A program made the position numbers and the translations under genes. Shown here piece after piece: positions 1 to 7,657 of a stretch of 16,683 nucleotides of DNA. Under the pieces are notes generated by a model. It searched no databases, was not told where the DNA came from, and worked only from the letters and a program-made list of their open reading frames with translations. Numbering within the stretch: the first letter of the stretch is position 1; each line of letters opens with the position of its first letter. Source of the stretch: Kiritimatiellales bacterium (GTDB lineage Bacteria; Verrucomicrobiota; Kiritimatiellia; Kiritimatiellales; Pontiellaceae); assembly GCA_013042165.1 (NCBI GenBank), contig JABDQT010000191.1, forward strand, positions 1 to 16,683, given 5' to 3'.

Positions 1-347
1 GCGATGGCCTCAATAACATCGCGGAAGCGAATCTGGGCACCGATCCAAAATTGGTCGACACCGATGGAGATGGCTTCTCGGATCTGGCTGAAATGCAGTT
101 CGGCAGCAATCCGCTTGACGAAACCAGTATGCCCGACAGCGATATGGTTATTCTGACCGCAGCCGAAATCGGCTACCTGCCGAAGGGCACGAACACGATG
201 GTCACGTTCCAGGCCGTGGACAGCCTGTCCGAGGGCAGCTGGTTCGACGTTGGTTCGGCGCACACCAATGCCGGCGACTGGGTCTACCAGTTCGACAGCA
301 TGCGGACGAACGGCAACAGCCGCTTTTACCGCGCCATCGAGGAATAA
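1..347 (+). CDS. C-terminal part of a secreted protein with thrombospondin type 3 repeats (partial, 5' end outside window)
   Basis: The open frame runs in from the left edge (first full codon at position 3) and stops at TAA 345-347, so only about the last 114 residues are visible. They begin DGLNNIAEANLGTDP and continue with DTDGDGFSDLAEMQFGSNP, which are two tandem TSP3-like calcium-binding repeats (DxDGDGxxD loop followed by a xxGxNPxD turn). About 65 residues follow, rich in beta-prone and aromatic residues, ending NSRFYRAIEE. Short C-terminal modules ending near FYR are common on large exported proteins of PVC bacteria; this is recalled, not checked. The protein is probably secreted or surface-exposed, but its catalytic or binding domain lies outside the window, so no function can be given. 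A TTG at position 51 could be mistaken for a start, but the repeat upstream of it in the same frame shows the gene extends further left. Confidence 0.75.
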   Translation, partial: DGLNNIAEANLGTDPKLVDTDGDGFSDLAEMQFGSNPLDETSMPDSDMVILTAAEIGYLPKGTNTMVTFQAVDSLSEGSWFDVGSAHTNAGDWVYQFDSMRTNGNSRFYRAIEE

Positions 348-357
348 TTAAGAGAAA

Positions 358-388
358 CGGGTTGGCCGTCAGCGGCCAACCCGGTTTA
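358..388 (+). terminator. Strong GC-rich hairpin, probable intrinsic terminator of the TSP3 gene
   Basis: An 11-base-pair perfect stem (CGGGTTGGCCG at 358-368 pairing with CGGCCAACCCG at 373-383) closes a 4-base loop TCAG and is followed by GTTTATT. It lies 11 bases after the TSP3 stop codon. The T tract is short and interrupted, so termination may be partial. The stem ends only 22 bases before the ATG of the barrel gene, so it could also act as a leader hairpin or attenuator for that gene. Confidence 0.7.
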
Positions 389-405
389 TTCTCCAGAGAG
401 TCAAC

Positions 406-1812
406 ATGGACCGACTGACCAAAAAGAGTCTCTGCACATCCCTGTTCATCGCAGGGCTTTTTTTGGCTTTATGGCCCGTGCATGCCGAAGAGGAGGCAAC
501 GGCCGCAGAGGAAGCAAAGACCGTAGAGAAATCGAAGGGTGAATATTCGGGCTCGCTGCGTGCCACGTATGACTACCGGGGTTTAGGCAGCGACAGCGAT
601 CAGGACGTCTATGGCTACTTTCATTTTCGCGGCCGCGATCTCTCGGACGAGCACCTGGATATCTATCTCTCCGGTCGGTTGTCTGCCGACCTCGACGGAA
701 CCGGACGTTCCTCTGCAGCTGATCCGTTCATCAGTTTAAATGACACCTCGCGGGATGACGTAGCCAAAATTCTTCAACTGTATTTTGATGCGCACGACCG
801 GAAAAAGACCAAGTCATTGCGCGTCGGGAGACAATATGTGGATGTCGCCGATTATATCCAAATGGATGGATTGCAGGCCATGTTCCATGAGAGCAGGAAG
901 CTGGGCGGCCGCGCTTTTTTTGGTCAGCCGGTTAGCTATTACAGTTCGGTCTCGAGTGATTTATTCGGAGGCGTTTCGCTGGTCGGCACCCCCTGGAGCG
1001 GAAACCGCAGCCGGGTAACCTATGCCCGCTATGAGGATGATAGCGAAGGCGCCTCGGACGATCACTACTTTCTGGATGTCCGCCAGCAAATGAGCGAGGA
1101 GTTCCGTACCCGCGGTTATCTCTCGGTGATGAATGAGGATGTCCGCATGGGCGGGGTGGATTTTATCTACATATCGCTGGAGGAAAAAGTATTTGATGCC
1201 ACGGTGGGTGTGCGGCGGTGGGGGGACTACAAGGCCGAGACGCGGGCCTACTCTCCTTTATTCGATGTGCTGGGGGATCAGGAACCCTATAGCACGGCAT
1301 ATGGTCGGCTCACGACCGAGTTGCTGCCCTGGCTCTACCTTTCACCCGGCGCAATGATGCGCCGGCCCGACGATTCTGACGCCACGAATCGACGCTTCGA
1401 ACGCTATGATCTCAACTTTATTTTTGAGCCGTCGGATGCTCTGAGCGCATCGGTGGCGCTGGAATACTGGGACGTCGAGAACGACGACCGCTTTTTTGGT
1501 TTAAGCGGCGACATCCGTTACCGCTACCGCAAGCTGTGGGAGCTCTCGGTCGGAGCCGCCTATGTGGACTACACTTATAAGCAGCTTTCAGATGTTTCGG
1601 TGTTTACCGATGATGACCCCATTGTTCCGGTCATCGATCCGTTAGACGGCACTCGCGTGGAACGTTCGCCTAATGCGTTCACCTACTACCTTCGCGGTAA
1701 GTGGAATCTTTCTGAAAATACAGCGTTGCGCCTTTCCGGGGAAATCGAGGACGATAGCGATGAAGACGACCTCGGCTACCGGGTTCGCACATCCTTTGAG
1801 GTACGGCTGTGA
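406..1812 (+). CDS. Outer-membrane beta-barrel protein, cassette 1 (porin-like partner of a multiheme cytochrome)
   Basis: This 468-residue protein has a clear Sec signal peptide: MDRLTKK, a hydrophobic core, and a likely cut after VHA (residue 27). The mature part shows alternating hydrophobic/polar strands separated by acidic loops rich in Asp, Tyr and Arg, as in outer-membrane barrels. The segment LRVGRQYVDVADYIQMDG (about residues 138-155) resembles the GRQ...DG element of alginate-export/OprD-like barrels. The C-terminus is SFEVRL, without the usual terminal aromatic residue. It is a paralogue of the barrel at 7658-9055: DVADYI-MDG, LGGR-F-GQPVS-Y-S and GNRSR-TYARYEDD recur in the same order over the full length. 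Its stop codon overlaps the start of the 12-haem lipoprotein cytochrome, suggesting translational coupling. The start ATG is preceded by a weak AGAG ribosome site. It may be an electron-conduit sheath or a substrate porin; barrel fold is confident, role is inference. Confidence 0.8.
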   Translation: MDRLTKKSLCTSLFIAGLFLALWPVHAEEEATAAEEAKTVEKSKGEYSGSLRATYDYRGLGSDSDQDVYGYFHFRGRDLSDEHLDIYLSGRLSADLDGTGRSSAADPFISLNDTSRDDVAKILQLYFDAHDRKKTKSLRVGRQYVDVADYIQMDGLQAMFHESRKLGGRAFFGQPVSYYSSVSSDLFGGVSLVGTPWSGNRSRVTYARYEDDSEGASDDHYFLDVRQQMSEEFRTRGYLSVMNEDVRMGGVDFIYISLEEKVFDATVGVRRWGDYKAETRAYSPLFDVLGDQEPYSTAYGRLTTELLPWLYLSPGAMMRRPDDSDATNRRFERYDLNFIFEPSDALSASVALEYWDVENDDRFFGLSGDIRYRYRKLWELSVGAAYVDYTYKQLSDVSVFTDDDPIVPVIDPLDGTRVERSPNAFTYYLRGKWNLSENTALRLSGEIEDDSDEDDLGYRVRTSFEVRL

Positions 1813-2786
1813 ACATGAAACGCATAATCACGATTCTTTTCACTGGAAGTGTTCTTGTGCTGCTCTGCGGCTGCGACGAGGAGAAGTATCAACTCAAATT
1901 CAGCCACTATATCCACGTAACGGATAACGAAATGACTTGCGACGAGTGTCATGGTGAACCTGGAAGCGCTTCTTTCAATACCCTGAGCCACGACACCTGT
2001 ATCGACTGCCATGATGAGCCGGAAGCCAAGGAGATTACCCAGGAAGCCTGCGGCTACTGTCATCAGGAAAATGAGCAGCAACTGCTGCTGATGCTGATGG
2101 AAAGTGCAGATGAGACTACTCCTGCGGAAGTCAAAGACCCTGTGTTCATGCATACAGAGGCGTTGGCGGAACGTTGCGCGGAGTGTCATGGAGGGCTGAT
2201 GAATGAAGCTTTAACATCGGTGCCCAGGCTTTCGCGCGATGAAGTCATACAGATACGCAACGAAGCGCACGTGTCGGGAGAGGATTGCCTGACGTGCCAC
2301 GTCAACATGGATCGCTATCAGGAACCGGCTAATCACGACCACGCTTGGATGAAGCGCCATGGCCAGCTCGGCATGCAGTTCGATGCCGCGTGCAGCGTTT
2401 GCCACACGGAGGACTCCTGCACGGAATGCCACAGTGTCATGCAGCCGGCCTCGCACAATAATCTATTCCGGAGGCAGACGCACGGTGCCGTCGCCGCATG
2501 GGATCGCGCCAGCTGCCAGACCTGTCACGAAGAAGATTCCTGTCAGTCGTGCCATTCACAGACGCGTCCGAGATCCCACAATGCACGCTGGGGCGCCCCG
2601 GGGTTTAAGCCGGCCCATTGCATCGGTTGCCACAATACATCGACTGCTGGTGACGGCTGCGTGACCTGCCATGAGGGGGGCAATGATATTGCGTTGCACG
2701 AGAAGTACTGGGGCGGCGCCAGTTTTAATCATGACATACTAACGACAGAAAGTTGTTACATTTGTCATTGGTCGAAGACGCCGTAG
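1809..2786 (+). CDS. Dodecaheme (12 CxxCH) c-type cytochrome lipoprotein, cassette 1
   Basis: The protein (325 residues from GTG 1809; ATG at 1815 is an alternative start two codons later) carries a lipoprotein signal, VLVLLCGC with Cys22 as the likely lipidated residue, followed by DEE. Twelve CxxCH haem-attachment motifs have their first Cys at residues 44, 64, 81, 123, 160, 195, 204, 236, 245, 271, 284 and 316, and many additional His can act as distal ligands (FSHYIHV, SHNN, THG). From residue 195 the motifs come in close pairs, CxxCHxxDSCxxCH, followed by PxSHN. It should be exported, lipidated and loaded with haem by the ResB/CcsA system encoded downstream. GTG and the barrel TGA overlap by 4 bases (GTGA), so the two are probably coupled. 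It is the shorter paralogue of the 20-haem protein at 9052-10428. An electron-transfer role follows from the haem density; donor and acceptor are unknown. Confidence 0.9.
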   Translation: MNMKRIITILFTGSVLVLLCGCDEEKYQLKFSHYIHVTDNEMTCDECHGEPGSASFNTLSHDTCIDCHDEPEAKEITQEACGYCHQENEQQLLLMLMESADETTPAEVKDPVFMHTEALAERCAECHGGLMNEALTSVPRLSRDEVIQIRNEAHVSGEDCLTCHVNMDRYQEPANHDHAWMKRHGQLGMQFDAACSVCHTEDSCTECHSVMQPASHNNLFRRQTHGAVAAWDRASCQTCHEEDSCQSCHSQTRPRSHNARWGAPGFKPAHCIGCHNTSTAGDGCVTCHEGGNDIALHEKYWGGASFNHDILTTESCYICHWSKTP

Positions 2787-2803
2787 CAAAACGGCTGGCG
2801 GTG

Positions 2804-3466
2804 TTACAGTTTGCGGACGGTGCAACCGCTTTCAGCGACATCCATTTCGAAGGCCTTGATCCCTTTTGAGCCGCGCACCGTGACTGTAGCAGGTCCGGAA
2901 ACGGTCAGTTCGAATTCCAGAGCCTGCAGGTCGGCCGGCGAGCCTTCGATCATCCCGAGGTTTCCCTTTGCATTGACCACAACATCGACGTTGGAATAGG
3001 CAGACTCGGTCACCGGTTTCAACGACAGGATCGTGGTTTCAGATTTACTCGGAACCCGGATGACCAAGGTAATCATCTCCGGTAATGTTTGGCTGTCAAC
3101 AGGGTCGAATCCAAAGCGGGCGATAAGACCGGAACCGGTTCGAATTACCGACGGTTCCTGCAGGAACAGGGTTTCCGGTTCTTCAGCGGATTTGGTTACG
3201 GAAGTCGCCGCTTTGATCGGTGTCTTTTTTGCGCCCGCTCGAGAATCGCCCGTTTTGAAAAAATCCAGCTCGCTTCGTGCAGTGGAAAGTTGATCGCGAA
3301 GATGGCTGTTTTTTTCTGCGAGCACCGCCAGCTTTTCATTTGTACCGGACTGGTTTCGCCAGAGCATGGCAACCACCAGAAGCAATACGGCAACGGCAAC
3401 AAAGCTGAGAAGGGTAAGCAGGTTATATCTGCTTTTTTCGGTGATTTGAGGGGCTGGAGGATTCAT
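2804..3466 (-). CDS. Single-pass membrane protein with coiled coil and beta-rich C-terminal domain, unknown function
   Basis: This 220-residue protein has a short N-terminal tail, one transmembrane helix at about residues 16-36 (LLTLLSFVAVAVLLLVVAMLW), a predicted coiled coil at about 42-72 (NEKLAVLAEKNSHLRDQL...), a Lys/Ala/Pro linker to about 98, and a C-terminal region (100-220) of alternating hydrophobic residues that looks like a small beta-sandwich. I do not recognise the family. It is transcribed opposite to its neighbours and ends 17 bases from the stop of the 12-haem cytochrome, so it is unlikely to be part of either operon. The start shows no clear Shine-Dalgarno sequence. The topology suggests an inner-membrane anchor presenting a periplasmic domain, with the N-terminus inside. 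Codon periodicity and the ordered domain layout support a real gene. Confidence 0.6.
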   Translation of the reverse strand: MNPPAPQITEKSRYNLLTLLSFVAVAVLLLVVAMLWRNQSGTNEKLAVLAEKNSHLRDQLSTARSELDFFKTGDSRAGAKKTPIKAATSVTKSAEEPETLFLQEPSVIRTGSGLIARFGFDPVDSQTLPEMITLVIRVPSKSETTILSLKPVTESAYSNVDVVVNAKGNLGMIEGSPADLQALEFELTVSGPATVTVRGSKGIKAFEMDVAESGCTVRKL

Positions 3467-3559
3467 CCGCAGAATATGGATAAGATGATGAAGGCAGTCA
3501 AGATTGGTTATGTGCGGCGGGGTATGAAACGGGTTTTGCCCTTAAGATTATGATAATTG

Positions 3560-3587
3560 TCGACATTTGGCAGAGTGTACGTACTAT
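3560..3587 (+). promoter_or_regulatory. Possible sigma-70-type promoter for the lipoprotein-resB-ccsA operon
   Basis: TCGACA at 3560-3565 (5 of 6 to TTGACA) is separated by 16 bases from TACTAT at 3582-3587 (4 of 6 to TATAAT). It sits in the 152-base gap between the divergent genes ending at 3467 and starting at 3619, and would give a leader of about 25 bases containing the AAAAAGGGA ribosome site. Such matches occur by chance, so this is tentative. Confidence 0.35.
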
Positions 3588-3618
3588 TCCCCGCATTAAA
3601 TTAAAAAGGGACGATTAT

Positions 3619-4200
3619 ATGAAATACGCAGCCTTTGGCCTGATTTCTTTGTTGTTTATAGCCGGATGCGGGCAGGAACAACCGGTCACCTATGAAGCCC
3701 CCAAGGAAAAGGCCGCACCGCCGGTTCAGCAGATGGGATCGAAGGCGGACATGGACGCCGTAAGTGCGGCCCATGCGGCGATGAACGCTCATACCCCGGA
3801 TGTCGGATTTGCTGCCGAGTTGCCTGAAGGATGGACGGAAAAGGCCGGCTCCGGAATGCGGAAGGTCAGTTATGCCATCGCAGGCACCTCGATCGACTTT
3901 TATCTTATTTCTCTGACAATGGGTGACGTTCCAAGCAACGTCAACCGCTGGCGCGGGCAGGTGGGTTTGCCGCCCGCCTCCGAGGATGAAATTGCCGCAG
4001 ACGTTCAGGTTTTGCAGGCCGACGATCATTCAGTGAATTATATCGAGATCTACAATGATGAAGGCGGCACGGGCATCATTGCGGCCATCGTGGATCTGGC
4101 TCCGAAATACTGGTATTTCACCGCCAAGGGCTCGGTTGAGGAACTCAAGGCGCATGCCTCGGACATCAGGAGCTTCCTCGATTCTGTGAAGATTAATTGA
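3619..4200 (+). CDS. Small lipoprotein encoded directly upstream of resB-ccsA; unknown function
   Basis: The chosen ATG at 3619 follows a purine-rich ribosome site (AAAAAGGGA at 3602-3610) and starts directly with a lipoprotein signal, MKYAAFGLISLLFIAGC, giving a 193-residue precursor with lipidated Cys17; an in-frame ATG at 3550 would add an unlikely 23-residue leader. After a Pro/Ala/Lys linker to about residue 60 comes a compact domain with PEGW (69-72), NVNRWRGQVGLPP (107-119) and a C-terminal helix SVEELKAHASDIRSFLDSV. I recall similar NVNRWRGQ-GLPP sequences in uncharacterised Planctomycetes and Verrucomicrobia proteins but cannot verify it. It precedes resB by 49 bases with no visible terminator, so all three are likely one transcript. 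No CxxCH is present, so it is not a cytochrome. A role in assembling or supporting cytochromes is suggested only by position. Confidence 0.8.
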   Translation: MKYAAFGLISLLFIAGCGQEQPVTYEAPKEKAAPPVQQMGSKADMDAVSAAHAAMNAHTPDVGFAAELPEGWTEKAGSGMRKVSYAIAGTSIDFYLISLTMGDVPSNVNRWRGQVGLPPASEDEIAADVQVLQADDHSVNYIEIYNDEGGTGIIAAIVDLAPKYWYFTAKGSVEELKAHASDIRSFLDSVKIN

Positions 4201-4249
4201 ATGCTTCCGCCGCGGTGCGGTCATAACGGATCACAGAAAGCGCTATGCG

Positions 4250-5668
4250 ATGAAGAAAATTTTCGATCTATTCCTTTCCCTCAAGCTGACGGTTATCCTG
4301 CTTGCGCTGAGCATGGTGCTGGTGTTCGCCGGTACGCTGGCGCAGGTTGATAAAGGCATCTGGACGGTGATGGACCAGTATTTCCGTTGCATCATCGCAT
4401 GGATCGAGCTGCCCGTCTTTTTCCCGCGCCACCTGAATATTCCCAATGTGCGGATTCCCTTTCCCGGCGGCTTTCTGATCGGGTTTCTGCTGACGATCAA
4501 TCTGCTGGCCGTGCACATGTCCAACTTCAAGGTCTTGGCCACGGGCGGGCGCCGGGTCGCCGGCTTCATGGTGCTTCTGCTGGGCATACTCGTTACCGTG
4601 GGCGTCATGTTCGGCTGGGGAACGGCGCCGGTGGCGGCGACGGAAAGCGATGCCTTCTGGCGGGTCTTCCTGCGGCTGGGCCGCGGAACGCTGGCGGCCG
4701 TGGTGCTCTACGGGGCCTGCGTGCTGCTCTATCGCAAACGCGCCGGCATGGTGCTGCTGCATGGCGGCATCCTTTTCCTGCTGATCGGCGAATTTGCAAC
4801 GGCGCAGTTTGCCGTCGAGGCCCGGATGACGATCAAGGAGGGCGAGACCGTCAACTATCTCGACCGTTCGCAGGAGCTGGAGCTGGCTTTTATCGAATCT
4901 TCCAACTCCGATTATGACAAAGTGACCGTACTTCCCCAGCGCATGCTCAGGGAGGGCAAGGTCATCGAATCCGATGTGCTGCCTTTCAAGGTCAAGGTGC
5001 ACCGCTACATGGTCAACTCGAACCGGCCGCAACCGCTGGAGTCAATGTCCGAAGCAGCAAAGGCCGCTTATCCGCAGTACGAAGGCTACGGCTCGCGCCT
5101 CTATGTGGCCGAACAGCGCGAAGTGAGCGGGGCAACCGGCGCCATAAACGCCCCCGCGGTCGATGTGGAACTGCTCGATCGGAACAGCGGGGCATCGCTC
5201 GGGCGTTACGTCATGAGCCTCTGGTTTTACCCCAACTTTGTGAATCGAGCATGGGACATGCCGACCAACTTCAGTATCGATGGCCGCGATTTCACATCCT
5301 ACTTCCGTTTCAAGCGCGAATACCTCGCCTCGCCGAGCGGCAGCCCCTACTCGATCAAGCTGCTCGACTTTGTGCATGAAAAATATGAAGGCACGCAGAT
5401 GCCGAAGGACTTCGCCAGCCGGATTCTGCTCGTCAACGAAGGCGACGACGTGGAGCGCGAGCTGCGCATCTGGATGAACAACCCGCTGCGCTATGCGCGC
5501 CGCACCTTTTATCAGTCGGGCTATCTGCCCGACGACAGCGGCACGGTGCTGCAGGTCGTGCGCAACGATACCTGGATGATTCCCTACCTCGCCTGCATGA
5601 TTGTTTTCGTCGGCATGACCGCCCAGTTCGTCCAGTCGCTGGGACGCTACCTCAGGAGGGACGCCTGA
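4250..5668 (+). CDS. resB: Cytochrome c biogenesis protein ResB (Ccs1/CcsB), System II
   Basis: This 472-residue inner-membrane protein is half of the System II haem-delivery and cytochrome c synthetase complex, which ligates haem to CxxCH motifs on the periplasmic side. The start is MKKIFDLFLSLKLTVILLALSM, the usual ResB opening with LKLT before the first membrane helix (about 13-31). Further helices lie at about 74-90, 104-123 and 147-185, the last pair carrying the conserved HGG (His171). A large periplasmic domain (about 187-440) follows, ending in the ResB signature PLRYARRTFYQSGY and a final helix (about 442-462). Length fits the family. Its TGA overlaps the ATG of ccsA by one base, typical of a coupled ResB-CcsA pair. 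The location between two multiheme cytochrome cassettes suggests it serves them, although it may serve all cytochromes c of the cell. Confidence 0.93.
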   Translation: MKKIFDLFLSLKLTVILLALSMVLVFAGTLAQVDKGIWTVMDQYFRCIIAWIELPVFFPRHLNIPNVRIPFPGGFLIGFLLTINLLAVHMSNFKVLATGGRRVAGFMVLLLGILVTVGVMFGWGTAPVAATESDAFWRVFLRLGRGTLAAVVLYGACVLLYRKRAGMVLLHGGILFLLIGEFATAQFAVEARMTIKEGETVNYLDRSQELELAFIESSNSDYDKVTVLPQRMLREGKVIESDVLPFKVKVHRYMVNSNRPQPLESMSEAAKAAYPQYEGYGSRLYVAEQREVSGATGAINAPAVDVELLDRNSGASLGRYVMSLWFYPNFVNRAWDMPTNFSIDGRDFTSYFRFKREYLASPSGSPYSIKLLDFVHEKYEGTQMPKDFASRILLVNEGDDVERELRIWMNNPLRYARRTFYQSGYLPDDSGTVLQVVRNDTWMIPYLACMIVFVGMTAQFVQSLGRYLRRDA

Positions 5669-7458
5669 TGCCAAAGCCATTCATTCATCTTATTGCAATC
5701 CTGTTTGCCGCATGGTTCTTCCAGATGGGCGTCAAGCCTCCCGAGGAAACGGCAGCCGACTTTCAGTTGAATGCCTTTGCGCATCTGCCCGTCAAGTTCG
5801 AGGGGCGCAAGAAACCAGTAGATACCATGGCGCGCAACCTGTTGACCGTGCTTTCGGGCAAGCAGTCGGTACGGGCCGAAGACGGCACAAAAACCAGTGC
5901 CGTGCAGTGGCTGCTGGACAACATGTCCGGTCGGCCGGAGGCGCTGGATTATCCGGTGATCCGCATCGAGAACCTCGATGTGTTGACGAACCTCGGGCTG
6001 GAGGAGCGCAAGCGCCTGCGCTATTCCTATCGTGAACTGCTGCCCAATCTGGGGAGGCTTGATTCGGCGGCACGCTCCGCATATGCCAAGCAGGACCGCA
6101 ACCGCGACCTCTATGACCGGCAGGTTATCAAGTTGGCCAACAAGCTCTACCTCTTCCAGAATGTGCTCGGCTCGTTCGAGGACCCCTCCGCAATTCCCGC
6201 GGAGCAGCTGATGGCCACGGCTCAGCGCTACATGCGGCTCGAAGGCATGTCCATTCCCCTGATGATTCCGCCAACCGCCGGAAACGAGCGGTGGCGGCCG
6301 CTGATGAGCACGCTGCTTGCGGCGCATCCCGCCATGACGGGCGCCGCGGCCGGGCACGATATTGCCGTTGAGCCGCTGGCGGTGCATATGGGCGTCATGA
6401 TGGGGGCCTACCGCGAAGGCAACGTCGACCTGTTCAACAGCGAGCTGATGGAATACGGAAATCTTCTGCAAGCGGAAAATCCCGAGGCGTTTCACAAAAT
6501 GTCGTTCGAGGTCTTCTACAACCGCCTGAGCACCTTCATGAAATCCGCCCAGTTGTATCTGCTGGTCTTTGTACTCAGTTGTTTCGGCTGGCTGTTCCGC
6601 AAGGACGGCTTGCTGTCCGCCGCCCGTACGCTGATGATCTTCGCCTTCATACCGCATACGTTCGCCATCATTGCACGCGTGTTTCTTTCCGGTTATCCGC
6701 CGGTGACCAATCTCTATTCCTCGGCCATCTTTATCGGCTGGGCCGCGGTCGGGGCCGGCATTGTGATTGAACTGGGCTTCCGCAGGAGGGCGGCCGGCAT
6801 CGGCAATATGGTGGGGGGCACCGCCGGCTTCGCGACGCTGCTGATCGCCCACTTTCTCGCGGGCGACGGCGACACGATGGAGCAGATGCGCGCCGTGCTG
6901 GACACGCGCTTCTGGCTGGCGACACATGTGATCACCATCACGCTGGGCTACATGGCCACCTTTGTTTCGGGAACCATCGCGGTCTTCTATGTATTTTCCG
7001 GCCTGCTGACCCGACGGCTCGATGATGAGACGGCGGACGGCATGTATCGCATGATGTACGGCACCACCTGTTTTGCGCTGTTGCTCAGTTTTGTGGGCAC
7101 GGTGCTCGGCGGCTTGTGGGCCGACGATTCCTGGGGCCGTTTCTGGGGGTGGGATCCAAAGGAAAACGGGGCGCTGCTGATCGTGATCTGGAATGCGATC
7201 ATGCTCCACGCCCGGTATGGTAAAATGGTTCAACGCCGCGGCTTCGCGGTCATGGCGATCTTCGGCAACGTGGTCACGGCCTGGTCGTGGTTCGGGGTCA
7301 ACCAGCTCAGCGTCGGGCTGCACTCCTATGGCTTTACCGATTCGGCCAGTTTCTGGCTGATGATTTTTGTTCTGTCGCAGCTGGTCTTTGTCGCCGCAGG
7401 GTTGCTGCCTGTGCGCATCTGGCGCAGCCGGCCCGGTGCCGATACCGCCTGCCGTTAG
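5668..7458 (+). CDS. ccsA: Cytochrome c biogenesis protein CcsA (ResC), System II, with long N-terminal periplasmic extension
   Basis: This 596-residue protein is the haem-handling half of the System II synthetase. The C-terminal half (about 293-582) holds several membrane helices and the tryptophan-rich WWD segment LWADDSWGRFWGWDPKENGALL (483-504) that presents haem to ResB and the apocytochrome. Candidate haem-ligand histidines are His330 (FIPHTFAII), His420 (LATHVITITLGYM) and His551 (VGLHSYGF); the YPPVTNLYSS motif (343-352) is also characteristic. The N-terminal part has one helix (about 5-21) and then about 270 residues predicted periplasmic, absent from compact CcsA proteins of about 320 residues and of unknown role. 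The start is well placed: AGGAGG at 5653-5658, and TGATG coupling with resB. It ends 199 bases before the cassette 2 barrel. Confidence 0.93.
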   Translation: MPKPFIHLIAILFAAWFFQMGVKPPEETAADFQLNAFAHLPVKFEGRKKPVDTMARNLLTVLSGKQSVRAEDGTKTSAVQWLLDNMSGRPEALDYPVIRIENLDVLTNLGLEERKRLRYSYRELLPNLGRLDSAARSAYAKQDRNRDLYDRQVIKLANKLYLFQNVLGSFEDPSAIPAEQLMATAQRYMRLEGMSIPLMIPPTAGNERWRPLMSTLLAAHPAMTGAAAGHDIAVEPLAVHMGVMMGAYREGNVDLFNSELMEYGNLLQAENPEAFHKMSFEVFYNRLSTFMKSAQLYLLVFVLSCFGWLFRKDGLLSAARTLMIFAFIPHTFAIIARVFLSGYPPVTNLYSSAIFIGWAAVGAGIVIELGFRRRAAGIGNMVGGTAGFATLLIAHFLAGDGDTMEQMRAVLDTRFWLATHVITITLGYMATFVSGTIAVFYVFSGLLTRRLDDETADGMYRMMYGTTCFALLLSFVGTVLGGLWADDSWGRFWGWDPKENGALLIVIWNAIMLHARYGKMVQRRGFAVMAIFGNVVTAWSWFGVNQLSVGLHSYGFTDSASFWLMIFVLSQLVFVAAGLLPVRIWRSRPGADTACR

Positions 7459-7555
7459 CCTCGGCTTTACCCGGATGATTGCATATTTATCTGCTCCATC
7501 CGTCTGTCTGCTTCAGTAGACTAAATCCAAAGTTGCAGGGTGGGTATAAGGCTGA

Positions 7556-7583
7556 TTGAAATTCCGCTGTTCAGGCGTACCAT
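7556..7583 (+). promoter_or_regulatory. Possible promoter for the second barrel-cytochrome cassette
   Basis: TTGAAA at 7556-7561 is spaced 16 bases from TACCAT at 7578-7583. It lies in the 199-base non-coding gap 7459-7657 between ccsA and barrel 2, the only gap long enough for an independent promoter in this part. The -10 match is weak (4 of 6), so confidence is low. No gene or terminator hairpin is visible elsewhere in this gap. Confidence 0.3.
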
Positions 7584-7586
7584 AGC

Positions 7587-7608
7587 TCCGCTTTATTATA
7601 CGAGCGGA
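7587..7608 (+). promoter_or_regulatory. Small inverted repeat in the leader of cassette 2, possible operator or hairpin
   Basis: TCCGCT (7587-7592) and AGCGGA (7603-7608) are exact reverse complements flanking an AT-rich 10-base centre TTATTATACG. The element falls just downstream of the tentative -10 at 7578-7583. It could bind a dimeric repressor, or the AT-rich centre could itself be a -10 element. Six-base arms are short enough to arise by chance. Confidence 0.25.
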
Positions 7609-7657
7609 TCTATGCCCGGAACGGATCGCATTTCTACCGGCCTAAAGAGACCTCCCT

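Noticed and set aside
2776..2803. GCCGT/ACGGC pairing between the convergent stop codons as a bidirectional terminator.
   Set aside because: Only a 5-base stem with no T tract on either strand; too weak to call.
2794..2815. TGGCGG...TTTGC near the end of the 12-haem cytochrome as a sigma-54 site.
   Set aside because: Eleven bases separate the TGGC and TTGC elements instead of about seven, and no gene starts just downstream on that strand.
3567..3590. TTGGCAGAGTGTACG looked like the start of a sigma-54 (-24/-12) promoter upstream of the lipoprotein-resB-ccsA genes.
   Set aside because: The GG element is present, but no TTGC or similar GC-containing -12 element occurs at the required spacing.
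4268..7323. Long open frames on the minus strand opposite resB and ccsA.
   Set aside because: Their translations are low-complexity in character (rich in His, Arg, Gln, Pro, Ala) and lie fully opposite genes with strong family motifs, so they are shadows of GC-biased codons.
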